A stretch of 64,000 nucleotides of DNA from CAZHDB01 sp964531225 (GCA_964531225.1 CAZHDB010000005.1:1-64000), one strand, 5' to 3'; numbered from the stretch's first letter, positions 27,649-36,560 are shown. A program made the numbers and translations. Notes: generated from the letters alone by a model not told the origin.

Positions 27649-27804
27649 CTATTGCTCAACATATTCTATTATATCATGGTAAGTGTTATGTTTACAATAA
27701 GGACAATAATGATATAGTTTGGTAAATTCTTTCTTTAGATTATAACTTACCTTTAAATGCCACTCTTTTTTACACTTATGGCAACGTAGTATCCAATACG
27801 GCAC
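27649..27804 (-). CDS. Small zinc-ribbon protein
   Basis: 51 residues starting at GTG 27804: MPYWILRCHKCKKEW, ending at TAG 27649. It has two CxxC knuckles, CHKC and CPYC, with histidines around the second. GGTGAAAGG lies just upstream and overlaps the stop of the ASCH gene, from which it is 7 nt away, so the two are likely one operon. The function is unknown; possibly a nucleic-acid-binding partner. Confidence 0.62.
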   Translation of the reverse strand: MPYWILRCHKCKKEWHLKVSYNLKKEFTKLYHYCPYCKHNTYHDIIEYVEQ

Positions 27805-27811
27805 GATCCTT

Positions 27812-28408
27812 TCACCTCTTGATTAAACCTTTATCCTTGAGTTTATTAAGTACTTTCCGGAGTACTCTTCGCACAAGATGTCTCTTCTCAATTCCTCCAA
27901 AAAGACGATATGATGTTGCACGTATACTATTTGTTCTAGTTAAGTCAAGTAATATTTTTCTCTCCTCAGGACTAAGCTCATTAGATAGGTATCTAAGTCC
28001 CAACCTTGCCAGATCCGCCGGTTCAAGGCCCATATAAGGATGCTCTTGTGAAAGCTGATCAAGTCTTTGAATTATCTTAAATTCTATAAGTGTAACCCAA
28101 TCATCATCACTTATATTTTCATAAATTTTCTTTAGCTCATTAATGAGTTCCTCACGATTTTTAAAACCATCTTTGATTGCATCTTCATCGCCTAGTTCTC
28201 TTATTCTTTTATGATATACTCGTGTAATTTTTACCTTAGCTATAGGTCTTCCTCCACCATGAATAATGATTTCTTCATATCTAGGCTTAACTATGCCCAG
28301 CCTAATAGTCAACGTCTTTTTCCCTTCAAGTATAAGGTCAACGTATCTTCCCTTTACCATTAGATGTCTTCCAATGAATCTCCTCCTCATATTAACATCC
28401 CTATTCAT
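27812..28408 (-). CDS. ASCH-domain (PUA-like) protein
   Basis: 198 residues. The N-terminal half fits an ASCH/PUA-like barrel: GRYVDLILEGKKTLTIRLG, then IIHGGGRPIAKVKITRV. The C-terminal half is helical and basic, ending in a helix-turn-helix-like segment (RHLVRRVLRKVLNKLKDKG). ASCH domains are thought to bind RNA. ATG 28408 is possible, and a second ATG at 28390 would also fit. The small zinc-ribbon gene follows directly. Confidence 0.7.
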   Translation of the reverse strand: MNRDVNMRRRFIGRHLMVKGRYVDLILEGKKTLTIRLGIVKPRYEEIIIHGGGRPIAKVKITRVYHKRIRELGDEDAIKDGFKNREELINELKKIYENISDDDWVTLIEFKIIQRLDQLSQEHPYMGLEPADLARLGLRYLSNELSPEERKILLDLTRTNSIRATSYRLFGGIEKRHLVRRVLRKVLNKLKDKGLIKR

Positions 28409-28522
28409 CGATGCCTAAGGTAGGCATTAGTTTATTGAGTTGTACGGTGAATTTCTAACTATTAGATAAAGGAGAAATTTTTATATGTTTAATAATGAAA
28501 ATTATTGAGATAAATAATAATG

Positions 28523-30364
28523 TTATTGTACATAGCTAAAGCCCGGTCTATGGCTTACAAAGTACGGTAAAGTTTGCGGGATCTTTGGATATCCATGCGT
28601 TTCTCTTTGTAAAATTTCTATGAATTCCTCTATATTCATTACCTTCTGATCATTAGTTCTTCTGATTCTAACATTAATAGTGTTTGAGTCAACTTCTCTT
28701 TGTCCAATGACCACTATATATGGTATCCATTCTTTTGCAGCTTCTCTAATCTTCTTACCAAGAGATTCATCTCGATCGTCTATATCGACTCGGAATCCAT
28801 GACTCCTAATTCTTAGAGCTAATTCTTCGGCATATTTTAATTGTTTCTTTGTAATAGGGATTATGCGGACTTGGATAGGGGATATCCATGTGGGTATGTA
28901 TGGAGTCTTTCCACTTAATTCTAGTTGTGCAGCAGTATCGAATACCATGTATATGTATCTTTCCAGTGAGCCAATAATAGCTGTATGTATAATTACTGGG
29001 TATTTCTTATCTCCGGTTTCAGTAATGTAGGTAATGCCAAAGCGCTCTCCATTGCCAATATCTATCTGGAAAGTTGCTATTTCACGTGGTCTTTTAAGAT
29101 TATCAATAATATGGTATTCAACATTCAAGACCCAGTAATAAATACCTCCAGGTAATAGAGCGACTAATACTGGCTTACCTTCTTTTCTAACAAAATCTAT
29201 TATATCATCAAAGTATTGTTCGAAGAAGTCACGGGTTATATTGTAAAGAGCTACATATTCTCTGCCGACTTTCTTAACCTCTTCAAAGATCTTTTCTTGA
29301 ACCTTTTTAGAAACTTCGATAGCTTCCTTTAGATCCTTTGTAAGTATGTGAAGATCAGGCATGTAGAACTTTCTCATGCGAAAACAAATGTTTAATTCAC
29401 CGCGTTTCTCGAGACGATAGCTATCAGCAAGCTCGAATACACCCATAGGTAAATTACGATAACTAATAACCCAGTCGCGAAGCATGGCAAATTGTTGATG
29501 GCAAGCTGCATATCTCAGTATATAACGGCTGCCTTCTACTTCTAACTCATAGAGGCGATCTCCGAATAGTTTAGCATGCTCTAAAACAGGCTTTCTAGAT
29601 AGATCAAATGTATTTGTACCCATAACTTTGAATATAGGTATACCAAGACTCTGTGCAACAATCCATGAATATTGTCCAACAGCTTCCATGATAGCTGTTG
29701 CATGCGGCCCATATCTCATATGTCCATGATCACTAAATGGTTCCCATTCAAATCCAAACTTACGGCAATACTGATTAACTCTATTTATTCCGCCTGATAG
29801 TTCCTTTCCAAAAACTTCCTTTTCAACAAGTATCCTTAATTCGTCGTAACCTGTATAATCAAATTCTTCCGGTTTATAGATCTTTCCTTCTGGAGTGAGT
29901 ATTATGTATTCTTTTTTAATTTCTTGTCTAATTATTTCACCTGTTTTCTTCTTTTCAATACTTTTTGAAAGCTCGCTTAATGGATGACCCAGGCACTCAA
30001 GTTGAAAAGCTTTATACCATCCAAAAGGCGCTCTGTAGATATTAATATATGTGCTATCCTTTAGTCTTCTCTCAAGATACTTAATGATATCAAGTGCTTT
30101 TGGCGGTGATGCAAGCCTATTTGATAGATGCGCATAAGGATATAACACTATAGTGTCGGGCTTGACCTTGCTGGCCACATCAATGATCTCTGTAGATGCT
30201 TGATCAGCAACACTATGGTCATCGTTTTCTTCTATAGATGTAAATACAACTAGGGCATTACTGAATTCCTTCTCTTTATTATCATCTACGGGCTCATGAT
30301 CTTCTAATGCCTTTTCGGTAACACGATACCAAAATCTACGTGCATGAATTAAGAGCAACTTCAT
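28523..30364 (-). CDS. thrS: Threonyl-tRNA synthetase, archaeal type
   Basis: A 613-residue class II synthetase. The N-terminal about 140 residues (MKLLLIHARRFWYRV) are the archaeal D-aminoacyl-deacylase-like editing domain. The catalytic domain shows SDHGHMRYGPHAT, the zinc-site region RYAACHQQFAMLRDW, motif 2 around FELADSYRLEKRGEL and motif 3 around LERYIYMVFD. The anticodon-binding domain is at the C-terminus. GGAGG sits 10 nt before ATG 30364. Some crenarchaea split editing and catalysis into two proteins; here both parts are in one chain. Confidence 0.93.
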   Translation of the reverse strand: MKLLLIHARRFWYRVTEKALEDHEPVDDNKEKEFSNALVVFTSIEENDDHSVADQASTEIIDVASKVKPDTIVLYPYAHLSNRLASPPKALDIIKYLERRLKDSTYINIYRAPFGWYKAFQLECLGHPLSELSKSIEKKKTGEIIRQEIKKEYIILTPEGKIYKPEEFDYTGYDELRILVEKEVFGKELSGGINRVNQYCRKFGFEWEPFSDHGHMRYGPHATAIMEAVGQYSWIVAQSLGIPIFKVMGTNTFDLSRKPVLEHAKLFGDRLYELEVEGSRYILRYAACHQQFAMLRDWVISYRNLPMGVFELADSYRLEKRGELNICFRMRKFYMPDLHILTKDLKEAIEVSKKVQEKIFEEVKKVGREYVALYNITRDFFEQYFDDIIDFVRKEGKPVLVALLPGGIYYWVLNVEYHIIDNLKRPREIATFQIDIGNGERFGITYITETGDKKYPVIIHTAIIGSLERYIYMVFDTAAQLELSGKTPYIPTWISPIQVRIIPITKKQLKYAEELALRIRSHGFRVDIDDRDESLGKKIREAAKEWIPYIVVIGQREVDSNTINVRIRRTNDQKVMNIEEFIEILQRETHGYPKIPQTLPYFVSHRPGFSYVQ

Positions 30365-30385
30365 GCGGGTATATCCTCCAACTAT

Positions 30386-30802
30386 TTATTGTACCGGAGT
30401 ATATCTTTGTTCAGGAGGCTTTTGGGGTTGAGGAAGCCTCATAGGGGGTATTGGTGGGGGCACACCAAGTGATCTACTAATGATTATTACATCTGCTATA
30501 ATGTTATTAAATATTGCCTGTACTACTTGTTGTGGAATTTTCTTCTTAGACATTATTTCGTCACGTATTTTACGGCCATCCTTGTCACGGGGCATGAATA
30601 TTGCTTGGCCCTTGAGACTTATCTGTACAACTGGTGGTAAAGAGGCTATGGCAAACGAGAAAGGAATGATTAAGGCTTCGTCCCTTCGAAACGGTGAAGC
30701 TGATGGTACTTGTAGATTTATCTGGAATTGTACTTGAGGTGGTAAGGTTTCTGATAATCTCTCGGCGTTAATGCTTGTCAAATGTACTGATAGCGTAAAC
30801 AT
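30386..30802 (-). CDS. Conserved protein of unknown function
   Basis: 138 residues from ATG 30802; the GTG four codons upstream is part of the GAGGTG ribosome-binding site. It is beta-rich at the start (MFTLSVHLTSINAERL), then has a segment FRRDEALIIPFSFAIA and a proline-rich tail (PPPIPPMRLPQPQKPPEQ). I do not recognise the family. The pattern of alternating strands followed by helices recalls SecB-like chaperone folds, which is only a guess. It precedes thrS on the same strand by 21 bp. Confidence 0.6.
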   Translation of the reverse strand: MFTLSVHLTSINAERLSETLPPQVQFQINLQVPSASPFRRDEALIIPFSFAIASLPPVVQISLKGQAIFMPRDKDGRKIRDEIMSKKKIPQQVVQAIFNNIIADVIIISRSLGVPPPIPPMRLPQPQKPPEQRYTPVQ

Positions 30803-30918
30803 AATTTGTAGCACCTCTAACCATACTATACACGCTATAGTGTTTATTAAGGTTGAGTTGGAGCAATATAGGTTATAAGACCCTTTTATAAAACACTAGA
30901 ATATTGGATGGGGTGAAT

Positions 30919-31875
30919 ATGGCAAAGGATAAACCCAGATCTATAGCAGATCTACCTGGTGTAACAGCTTCAATAGCTAATAAGCTAATAGAAGCTGGTT
31001 TTCCAACGATAGAATCCATAGCAATATCCAGGCCGGAAGAAATTAGTCAGGCTGCCGGAATCCCTCTTACAACAGCAAATAAGATTGTGTGGGCAGCAAG
31101 GAAGGCACTTGATATAAGGTTTAAAACGGCACGAGAAGTAAAACTTGAGCGTATGAACATACAAAAGATCACCACTGGAAGCAAGAATCTTGATGACTTA
31201 TTGGGAGGAGGTATTGAGACAAGAACGATAACAGAGTTCTTTGGAGAATATGGCACTGGCAAGACCAATATATGTCACCAATTAAGCGTTAATGTACAAC
31301 TACCTCCTGAGAGAGGTGGTCTATCTGGTAAGGCAGCCTATATTGATACAGAGGGTACTTTCCGATGGGAACGTATAGAGGCTATGTCTAGAGCTTTAGG
31401 TCTAGATCCTGATGAAGTTATGGATAATATACTGTATCAAAGGGTATATAATAGTGATCATCAGATGGCTGTAGTCGATGAGTTATTTGTCCTTATACCT
31501 AAAGAGAACATTAGATTAGTAGTTGTTGATTCTGTAACCAGCCTGTTTCGTGCAGAATATCCTGGTAGAGAGAACCTCGCTATTAGACAGCAGAAATTAA
31601 ATAAACATCTTCATCAACTCCTAAAAATGGCTGAAGCATACAATGTTGCAGTTGTGGTCACTAATCAAGTCATGGCTAGACCAGATGTATTCTATGGAGA
31701 TCCGACGCAAGCTGTTGGCGGACATATACTGTACCATACTCCTGGTGTAAGGATTAAGCTTAGGAAAAGTAAGGGTAATAAGAGAATTGCACGTGTAGTT
31801 GATGCGCCACATCTACCTGAAGGAGAAGCTGTATTCATTATTACTGAAGAAGGTATACGTGATCCTGAGGATTAG
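30919..31875 (+). CDS. radA: DNA repair and recombination protein RadA
   Basis: 318 residues from ATG 30919, just after GGGGTG; the upstream TTG at 30904 is less likely. The N-terminal helix-hairpin-helix domain (LPGVTASIANKLIEAG) is followed by the recombinase core with Walker A GEYGTGKTN, Walker B LVVVDSVTSLF and NQVMARPD in loop 1. RadA forms filaments on single-stranded DNA and catalyses strand exchange. Its last 4 bp overlap the convergent prepilin peptidase gene. Confidence 0.95.
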   Translation: MAKDKPRSIADLPGVTASIANKLIEAGFPTIESIAISRPEEISQAAGIPLTTANKIVWAARKALDIRFKTAREVKLERMNIQKITTGSKNLDDLLGGGIETRTITEFFGEYGTGKTNICHQLSVNVQLPPERGGLSGKAAYIDTEGTFRWERIEAMSRALGLDPDEVMDNILYQRVYNSDHQMAVVDELFVLIPKENIRLVVVDSVTSLFRAEYPGRENLAIRQQKLNKHLHQLLKMAEAYNVAVVVTNQVMARPDVFYGDPTQAVGGHILYHTPGVRIKLRKSKGNKRIARVVDAPHLPEGEAVFIITEEGIRDPED

Positions 31876-32684
31876 CTAAAGGCTAAAAATAAGTACTGAA
31901 TAACTAGATCGCCGAAGATCATAAATAATAATGTGCCAAGCATTATGGGAACTATATATGGTATGCCATAGGTAATAATTATATAATCATCTGGGCTAAG
32001 AAGACCCTTGCTAATAAGTTCCCTTATTAGTTTCTGATGATCTCTATATTCTTCATCGATATCAAATGATGTCCTAATAGTTCTTTCAATTCCTTCATTA
32101 GTTACTTTAAATTCTTCTAACAAATATCTATGCTTAAGTGTTAAATAGTTTCTAGCTTTAACAGGTTTAGCTGTAGCCAGAAGTATTATTTTCTTTACAA
32201 GACTCGTCTTTAGAGAACGATATACATTCTTATATCTTATTAAATTATAAAGTATATTAAACGGGATAATTGCGGCTATAAGTAAATTCGTATACAATAA
32301 TATTGGTAATATAGGGGGTAAAAGTATAGGCATAATACGTGTTCCTGCGAATAATGTATATTTGTATATAGTAGGTAATGGAAACAATAATGCTAGTTCA
32401 GCTACAACTATTACATCAGCTCCACCAATCATATCGGTTTTATATAATCCATAGAATAGTAGTGGCCCTAAAAGCATAGACGTTAGTGTATAGATTGTAA
32501 ACATTGTTAGGCCGTGTTTTAGGTCTATAGGTATTGAAAACAGGAATAATATTATTGCGCCTACAAGTGATGCCCATGCATACTTATCAGGTATATCCCT
32601 ATATTTTATATCAAGTATACTGAAATAAGTAAGTACTATGAATATATAGCATATCTTCGCAATAATTAATGAGAACTCATACAT
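31872..32684 (-). CDS. Archaeal prepilin peptidase (PibD/FlaK-like, A24 family)
   Basis: A 270-residue membrane protein. The two catalytic aspartates of A24 peptidases lie in ILDIKYRDIPD near residue 25 and in GGADVIVV near residue 90. Hydrophobic helices surround these sites and one lies at the C-terminus. A long soluble insert (about residues 150-230) is unusual in length. It would cut class III leaders such as that of the pilin at 20781-21182, about 11 kb away. The upstream hypothetical gene is divergent. Confidence 0.82.
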   Translation of the reverse strand: MYEFSLIIAKICYIFIVLTYFSILDIKYRDIPDKYAWASLVGAIILFLFSIPIDLKHGLTMFTIYTLTSMLLGPLLFYGLYKTDMIGGADVIVVAELALLFPLPTIYKYTLFAGTRIMPILLPPILPILLYTNLLIAAIIPFNILYNLIRYKNVYRSLKTSLVKKIILLATAKPVKARNYLTLKHRYLLEEFKVTNEGIERTIRTSFDIDEEYRDHQKLIRELISKGLLSPDDYIIITYGIPYIVPIMLGTLLFMIFGDLVIQYLFLAFS

Positions 32685-32712
32685 ATTGATCAGCTACTCT
32701 CCGGGAGTATAC

Positions 32713-33078
32713 ATGATAAACTTAAATATAAAGTCTAGAAATATAAAGTCAATCCTCAACCAATTAAGGCCATTATTCGAATGCGGATATATAAGAATGT
32801 ACTCTGTAAAAAAGAACTTAACAATACTTATAATCATTGCTAAGGGCGAGTATAATGTAAAATATTTTAAGATTAAACGTAGCGACCGTCTAAGTGGGCT
32901 TATGATCGATGTCATAGAGGCTGGGATATTCATTAACGATCATATATTATTTTCTATTAAATGGTTTAACACCTATTATACTATAGAATTTAATAAGAAG
33001 AATCCATACATAAACATAATTGTGGGAGAAATAGACGATCTTAAAGAGATTATTGAGGGATTAATTTGTACAGAATAA
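32713..33078 (+). CDS. Hypothetical protein
   Basis: 121 residues from ATG 32713, with GGGAG about 6 nt upstream; TTG 32686 would add nine residues. It is alpha/beta with many lysines and isoleucines (KKNLTILIIIAKGEYNV). No motif is recognised. Its end overlaps the HIT gene by 13 bp, so the two are cotranscribed. A small nucleic-acid-binding protein is possible but unsupported. Confidence 0.5.
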   Translation: MINLNIKSRNIKSILNQLRPLFECGYIRMYSVKKNLTILIIIAKGEYNVKYFKIKRSDRLSGLMIDVIEAGIFINDHILFSIKWFNTYYTIEFNKKNPYINIIVGEIDDLKEIIEGLICTE

Positions 33079-33593
33079 TATGGTCTCCATGGAGATATGA
33101 ATACATAAAGACGTTTACAAGTGGTAAAGAATATAGAGAATGTATATTATGCATTCTTCCTAGAAAAAGCGATGAAGAATCACTGATCATACATAGAGGT
33201 AATTATACTTATGTAGTACTCAATGCCTACCCGTATAATAGTGGTCATCTAATGATTGTACCCTACAGGCATGTAAAGGATCTTAATAGTTTATCTAATG
33301 AAGAATCAATGGAACTAGTGAACAACTTGAAATATAGTATAGATGTTTTAAGAAGAGCTTTAAAACCCGATGGTTTTAATATAGGAATAAATCTTGGTAG
33401 AGTGGCTGGTGCGGGTATAGAAGACCATATACATGTACATGTAGTGCCTAGATGGTGTGGTGACAGTAATTTCATGCCAGTTATAGCTGGTATAAAATCT
33501 TTACCTATAGCTTTGCGGGAAACGTATAATTTATTAAAAAAATACTGGGTTATATATGAAGATAGTGGTGGTGAAGAAGCCCTCGATCACTGA
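33066..33593 (+). CDS. HIT family protein (histidine triad)
   Basis: 175 residues from TTG 33066 (MYRIIWSPWRYEYIK). The catalytic triad is DHIHVHVVPRW. A CILC pair near residue 26 may bind zinc as in related HIT hydrolases. Members hydrolyse or transfer nucleotidyl groups, such as diadenosine polyphosphates or AMP-linked substrates. GAGGGA about 7 nt upstream lies in the preceding gene. The gene ends 21 bp before the convergent aminotransferase. Confidence 0.88.
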   Translation: MYRIIWSPWRYEYIKTFTSGKEYRECILCILPRKSDEESLIIHRGNYTYVVLNAYPYNSGHLMIVPYRHVKDLNSLSNEESMELVNNLKYSIDVLRRALKPDGFNIGINLGRVAGAGIEDHIHVHVVPRWCGDSNFMPVIAGIKSLPIALRETYNLLKKYWVIYEDSGGEEALDH

Positions 33594-33614
33594 TAAAATG
33601 ATGAAGACGGGGTT

Positions 33615-34970
33615 TTACCGAGCTTTTACCTCCTTATCAACTTCTTTAAGAATACTCTCAATAATTTCAAACGCCTTATCAACAGCTTCGATGGTAATGT
33701 TTAAAGGAGGAGCTATACGCAGTGTTGATAATCCAGCACTTATGACGAGCACACCGCGTTTAAATGATTCATTTATTACTTTTGCAAGTTCTTTTTTAGC
33801 TGGTTCCTTAGTCTCTCTATTTCGGACAAGCTCTACGCCTATCATAAGTCCTTTACCACGTACATCGCCTATGATTTCAAGGTGATCTTGCAATTCTCGG
33901 AATCTCTTCATAATATATTCTCCAACCCGAGATGCGTTTTCAAGCAACCCTTCCTCTTCAATAATACGTATAACCTCTGATCCTACTCTACACGCTATTG
34001 GATTTCCGCCAAACGTTGTTGCATGGCTACCCCTTTCTAGATCCATGATCTCTGCTCTACCCACTACGGCTGATAAGGGTAGCCCTGAAGCTATAGCCTT
34101 AGCTATAGCCACTAGATCAGGCTCTACATTCCAGTGTTGTATAGCCCACCATTTCCCTGTACGGCCCATACCACTCTGGACTTCATCGTCGACAAGTAGT
34201 ATCCCATATTCATCGGCTAATTTGCGGAGCCCGGGTAGAAAGTTATCTGGAGGTACAACATAGCCTCCTTCGCCTTGTATAGGTTCAAAGAATATTGCCG
34301 CGACTTCATCTCCATGAACGTATTTACCGAGGATGTAATCCTCTATAAATGCTAATGCTTGCTCGCCACACTCTATAGGGTCATCTGTATTAAAGGGACA
34401 TCTATACGGGTATGGGTAGGGAGCATGGATTACACATGGAAGCATTGGCGCAAACCAGCGATGCTGTACAGGTTTACTAGCTGTTAATGAATTAGCACCC
34501 ATAGTTCTACCATGAAACGCTCCATAAAATGCTATCAGATAAGGCCTCTTGTTGCGGAAATGTCCACGACTAATCTTTATACACGCCTCTATAGCCTCTG
34601 CACCACTGTTTCCATAGAATACTTTTTTATCACCACCCATAGGAGCTATTGATACCAATTTCTCAGCAAGATCTACAGCTTCTCTATAGTAGAAATCCGT
34701 TAAACTATAATGAGTGATCTTGCCTAGCATTTCCTTTAAGGCATTCAATACTCTAGGATGATTATGTCCAACATTAAGTACTGCGAGACCACTATTAAAA
34801 TCAATGTACCTATTACCATCAACATCTTCTACAATAAATCCGTCTCCACGTTCAATAACAAGCGGATACCAACGTACAAATGATTGCATTAGAAGTTTTT
34901 CATCACGTTCAAGTATTTCTTTAGCTTTTGGTCCAGGAGGTTCTACTTTTATTAAGGGGGCATCAACCAT
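33615..34970 (-). CDS. Class III aminotransferase (4-aminobutyrate/ornithine aminotransferase or racemase family)
   Basis: A 451-residue PLP enzyme. Characteristic are GAEAIEACIKISRG, the PLP Asp in LLVDDEVQSGMGRTG and the lysine in AIAKAIASGLPLSAVVG, followed by HATTFGGNPIACRVG. In hyperthermophilic archaea members act as 4-aminobutyrate or ornithine aminotransferases or as broad amino-acid racemases. The sequence does not decide among these. The start is ATG 34970. Confidence 0.85.
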   Translation of the reverse strand: MVDAPLIKVEPPGPKAKEILERDEKLLMQSFVRWYPLVIERGDGFIVEDVDGNRYIDFNSGLAVLNVGHNHPRVLNALKEMLGKITHYSLTDFYYREAVDLAEKLVSIAPMGGDKKVFYGNSGAEAIEACIKISRGHFRNKRPYLIAFYGAFHGRTMGANSLTASKPVQHRWFAPMLPCVIHAPYPYPYRCPFNTDDPIECGEQALAFIEDYILGKYVHGDEVAAIFFEPIQGEGGYVVPPDNFLPGLRKLADEYGILLVDDEVQSGMGRTGKWWAIQHWNVEPDLVAIAKAIASGLPLSAVVGRAEIMDLERGSHATTFGGNPIACRVGSEVIRIIEEEGLLENASRVGEYIMKRFRELQDHLEIIGDVRGKGLMIGVELVRNRETKEPAKKELAKVINESFKRGVLVISAGLSTLRIAPPLNITIEAVDKAFEIIESILKEVDKEVKAR

Positions 34971-35077
34971 AACTGATCCTCCACATACTAAGAATAATTC
35001 TACGATAATAATATGTTGTCTAAGCAGAATAAATATCTATCTCTATACATATCAATATCTAGATAGGTAGAGAGATT

Positions 35078-35299
35078 ATGTTGCTCGCGAAAGAAGACTT
35101 CAGAATTATAGATAAATATCTTTTCCTAAACCAAACAAGGTTTCGTATTCAAGTTAGAGGTACTAATATAGTATTTAACGTACAAGCAGATAATGAAGAT
35201 GAGGCCCTTGAAAAAGCTGTTGATCTTGCAAGAGAGACGGGATTATCTAGAGAAATAATTGACAAGATAAGAGAGCGTATTAAAGCCGGTCATCAATGA
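35078..35299 (+). CDS. Hypothetical small protein
   Basis: 73 residues. A beta-strand-rich start (TRFRIQVRGTNIVFNVQA) is followed by two helices rich in charged residues (EDEALEKAVDLARETG). The acidic/basic helix pattern suggests a small soluble or nucleic-acid-associated protein. AGGTAGAG lies upstream of ATG 35078. Not recognised. Confidence 0.55.
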   Translation: MLLAKEDFRIIDKYLFLNQTRFRIQVRGTNIVFNVQADNEDEALEKAVDLARETGLSREIIDKIRERIKAGHQ

Positions 35300-35337
35300 T
35301 ACACAATTATATAAACTGCATACACAGATGTTAACTA

Positions 35338-35404
35338 TTAGATGAAGACACTTGCCCCCCATGGACTCTTATAAGGGGATGATGACATTACCGCGAACTG
35401 ATAT
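35338..35404 (+). ncRNA. Candidate box C/D-type guide RNA (one clear guide)
   Basis: A perfect C-like box ATGATGA (35379-35385), a 12-nt guide CATTACCGCGAA (35386-35397) and box D CTGA (35398-35401). The guide is complementary over 9 nt (CGCGGTAAT) to the 530-loop region of 16S rRNA. An upstream AGATGA (35340-35345) could be a weak first C box, but no good D' is seen. It lies in the interval between two genes. Confidence 0.42.
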
Positions 35405-35405
35405 T

Positions 35406-35645
35406 CTATATTCTTTTAGCCTTAACCTTTTTAAGTAATTCAAGTCTTTCTTCAAATTCTTCAATAATTTTTCCGATGTATTTACCCAAGGTTTCTTCAG
35501 GAACTCTTTCAAGTAATAGTTTTAGAAATCTTGAGGCACATCTACTACTATGAAATGTTAGCTTATACGTGCCATACTCTATAACTATACCTTGTCCGTG
35601 GGGAAATTTTCTACCACATACAATACACGTGTATTTGGTCTTCAT
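35406..35645 (-). CDS. Small zinc-binding (TRASH-like) protein
   Basis: 79 residues. It starts MKTKYTCIVCGRKFPHGQG and has FHSSRCASRFL further on, giving a CxxC...C pattern like TRASH/MYM zinc knuckles. The C-terminal half is one long helix with heptad-like leucines. The start ATG shares a base with the stop of the upstream DUF106-like gene. A metal-sensing or nucleic-acid role is only possible. Confidence 0.62.
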   Translation of the reverse strand: MKTKYTCIVCGRKFPHGQGIVIEYGTYKLTFHSSRCASRFLKLLLERVPEETLGKYIGKIIEEFEERLELLKKVKAKRI

Positions 35646-36364
35646 TATTCTTCACACTCTTTAATAGCTCCAGTATTTAGTAATCTATCTCTTAACTCGC
35701 TAATTCGCTCACTATACAGTCTAAGCTTAAAGCCTTTAGCCTTGGGATTAATTATTTCTATGAATTTCCTTTTGGGATTATATTTGAAACACTGTCCTTC
35801 CTCAAATCTTACAAACATTCTTTCGTTAGTTAAAACTCCTTTTTTATAGACAGAGAATTTTTGAGGTAACATTATATTTTCGACGGTAAATCTATTTAAT
35901 AAAAGTATTCTTATGACAGTAATAGCTGAGAATACAACCTCGTACATTATGAAGAAATTGAGAAAGGATACAAGTATAGGATCTTTAGTAATTCTATCTA
36001 TTAATTCACTAACGAAGGGTGCTATAAGAGTTGGATATATAGAGAAGATCACAAGTGCTATTGGTAGCGTAGCAAAGCCTAACATCATACCTTTCATTTG
36101 TTTCATGAGCTCTTTATTTAGTAGTTTATCGGTCATAGCGATCTTCATGGCATTTGGCTCCTTAAATAGTAAACTCTTAAGATCTTCGGGCTTAGGCTTG
36201 GTTTTCCTCATTGTGGTATATGAGGTGATACCCATGAGCAAGAACATGTATAATATTATTACCAGCCAAAAATATTGTCTAAGGAATACTGATATAAATG
36301 AGAAGGCTATGATAGATGCTTGAGAGATCGCGATCATCTTCTTATTTGATGGTTGCCCATTCAT
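35645..36364 (-). CDS. DUF106-like membrane protein (possible Oxa1/YidC superfamily)
   Basis: 239 residues from ATG 36364; the GTG 12 nt upstream belongs to the AGGTG ribosome-binding site. Two membrane helices near the N-terminus, a cytosolic helical hairpin (LKSLLFKEPNAMKIAM then LLNKELMKQMKGMM), then two more helices and a soluble tail. This is the layout of archaeal DUF106 proteins, which are related to the Oxa1/Get1/EMC3 insertases. It probably helps membrane protein insertion; this is inferred from the family. Confidence 0.65.
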   Translation of the reverse strand: MNGQPSNKKMIAISQASIIAFSFISVFLRQYFWLVIILYMFLLMGITSYTTMRKTKPKPEDLKSLLFKEPNAMKIAMTDKLLNKELMKQMKGMMLGFATLPIALVIFSIYPTLIAPFVSELIDRITKDPILVSFLNFFIMYEVVFSAITVIRILLLNRFTVENIMLPQKFSVYKKGVLTNERMFVRFEEGQCFKYNPKRKFIEIINPKAKGFKLRLYSERISELRDRLLNTGAIKECEE

Positions 36365-36475
36365 ATTATTAAGCACCTACATATCAAAAATATAAAAACA
36401 CACTTATAAGCTACATGCATACCAATAACTAAGTGTTAATCTAATTAAAGGGTTTTGATATAGAACAGTATACTG

Positions 36476-36535
36476 GATATGATGACACGCCACGGACAGA
36501 GTACTTTCAATGAAGAGGGCACGTGTTACTGATCA
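36476..36535 (+). ncRNA. Candidate box C/D guide RNA targeting 16S rRNA
   Basis: Box C ATGATGA (36479-36485), a 12-nt guide, a degenerate D' AGAG, a 7-nt spacer, C' AATGAAG (36509-36515), a 13-nt guide (36516-36528), box D CTGA (36529-36532). The last guide plus box D, CACGTGTTACTGA, is the exact complement of TCAGTAACACGTG, the conserved archaeal 16S segment used for primer A109F. The ATG that opens the following reading frame at 36510 lies inside C'. Confidence 0.55.
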
Positions 36536-36560
36536 AATACTTAGATTAGGGGATGAAGAA

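Noticed and set aside
33570..33640. CTGA-TAAA-ATGATGA near the HIT gene end, resembling a D'/C' pair
   Set aside because: The upstream C box GTGGTGA is weak, the last D box would be CCGA, and the spacing is uneven (15 and 13 nt). Too poor to call next to the better candidates.
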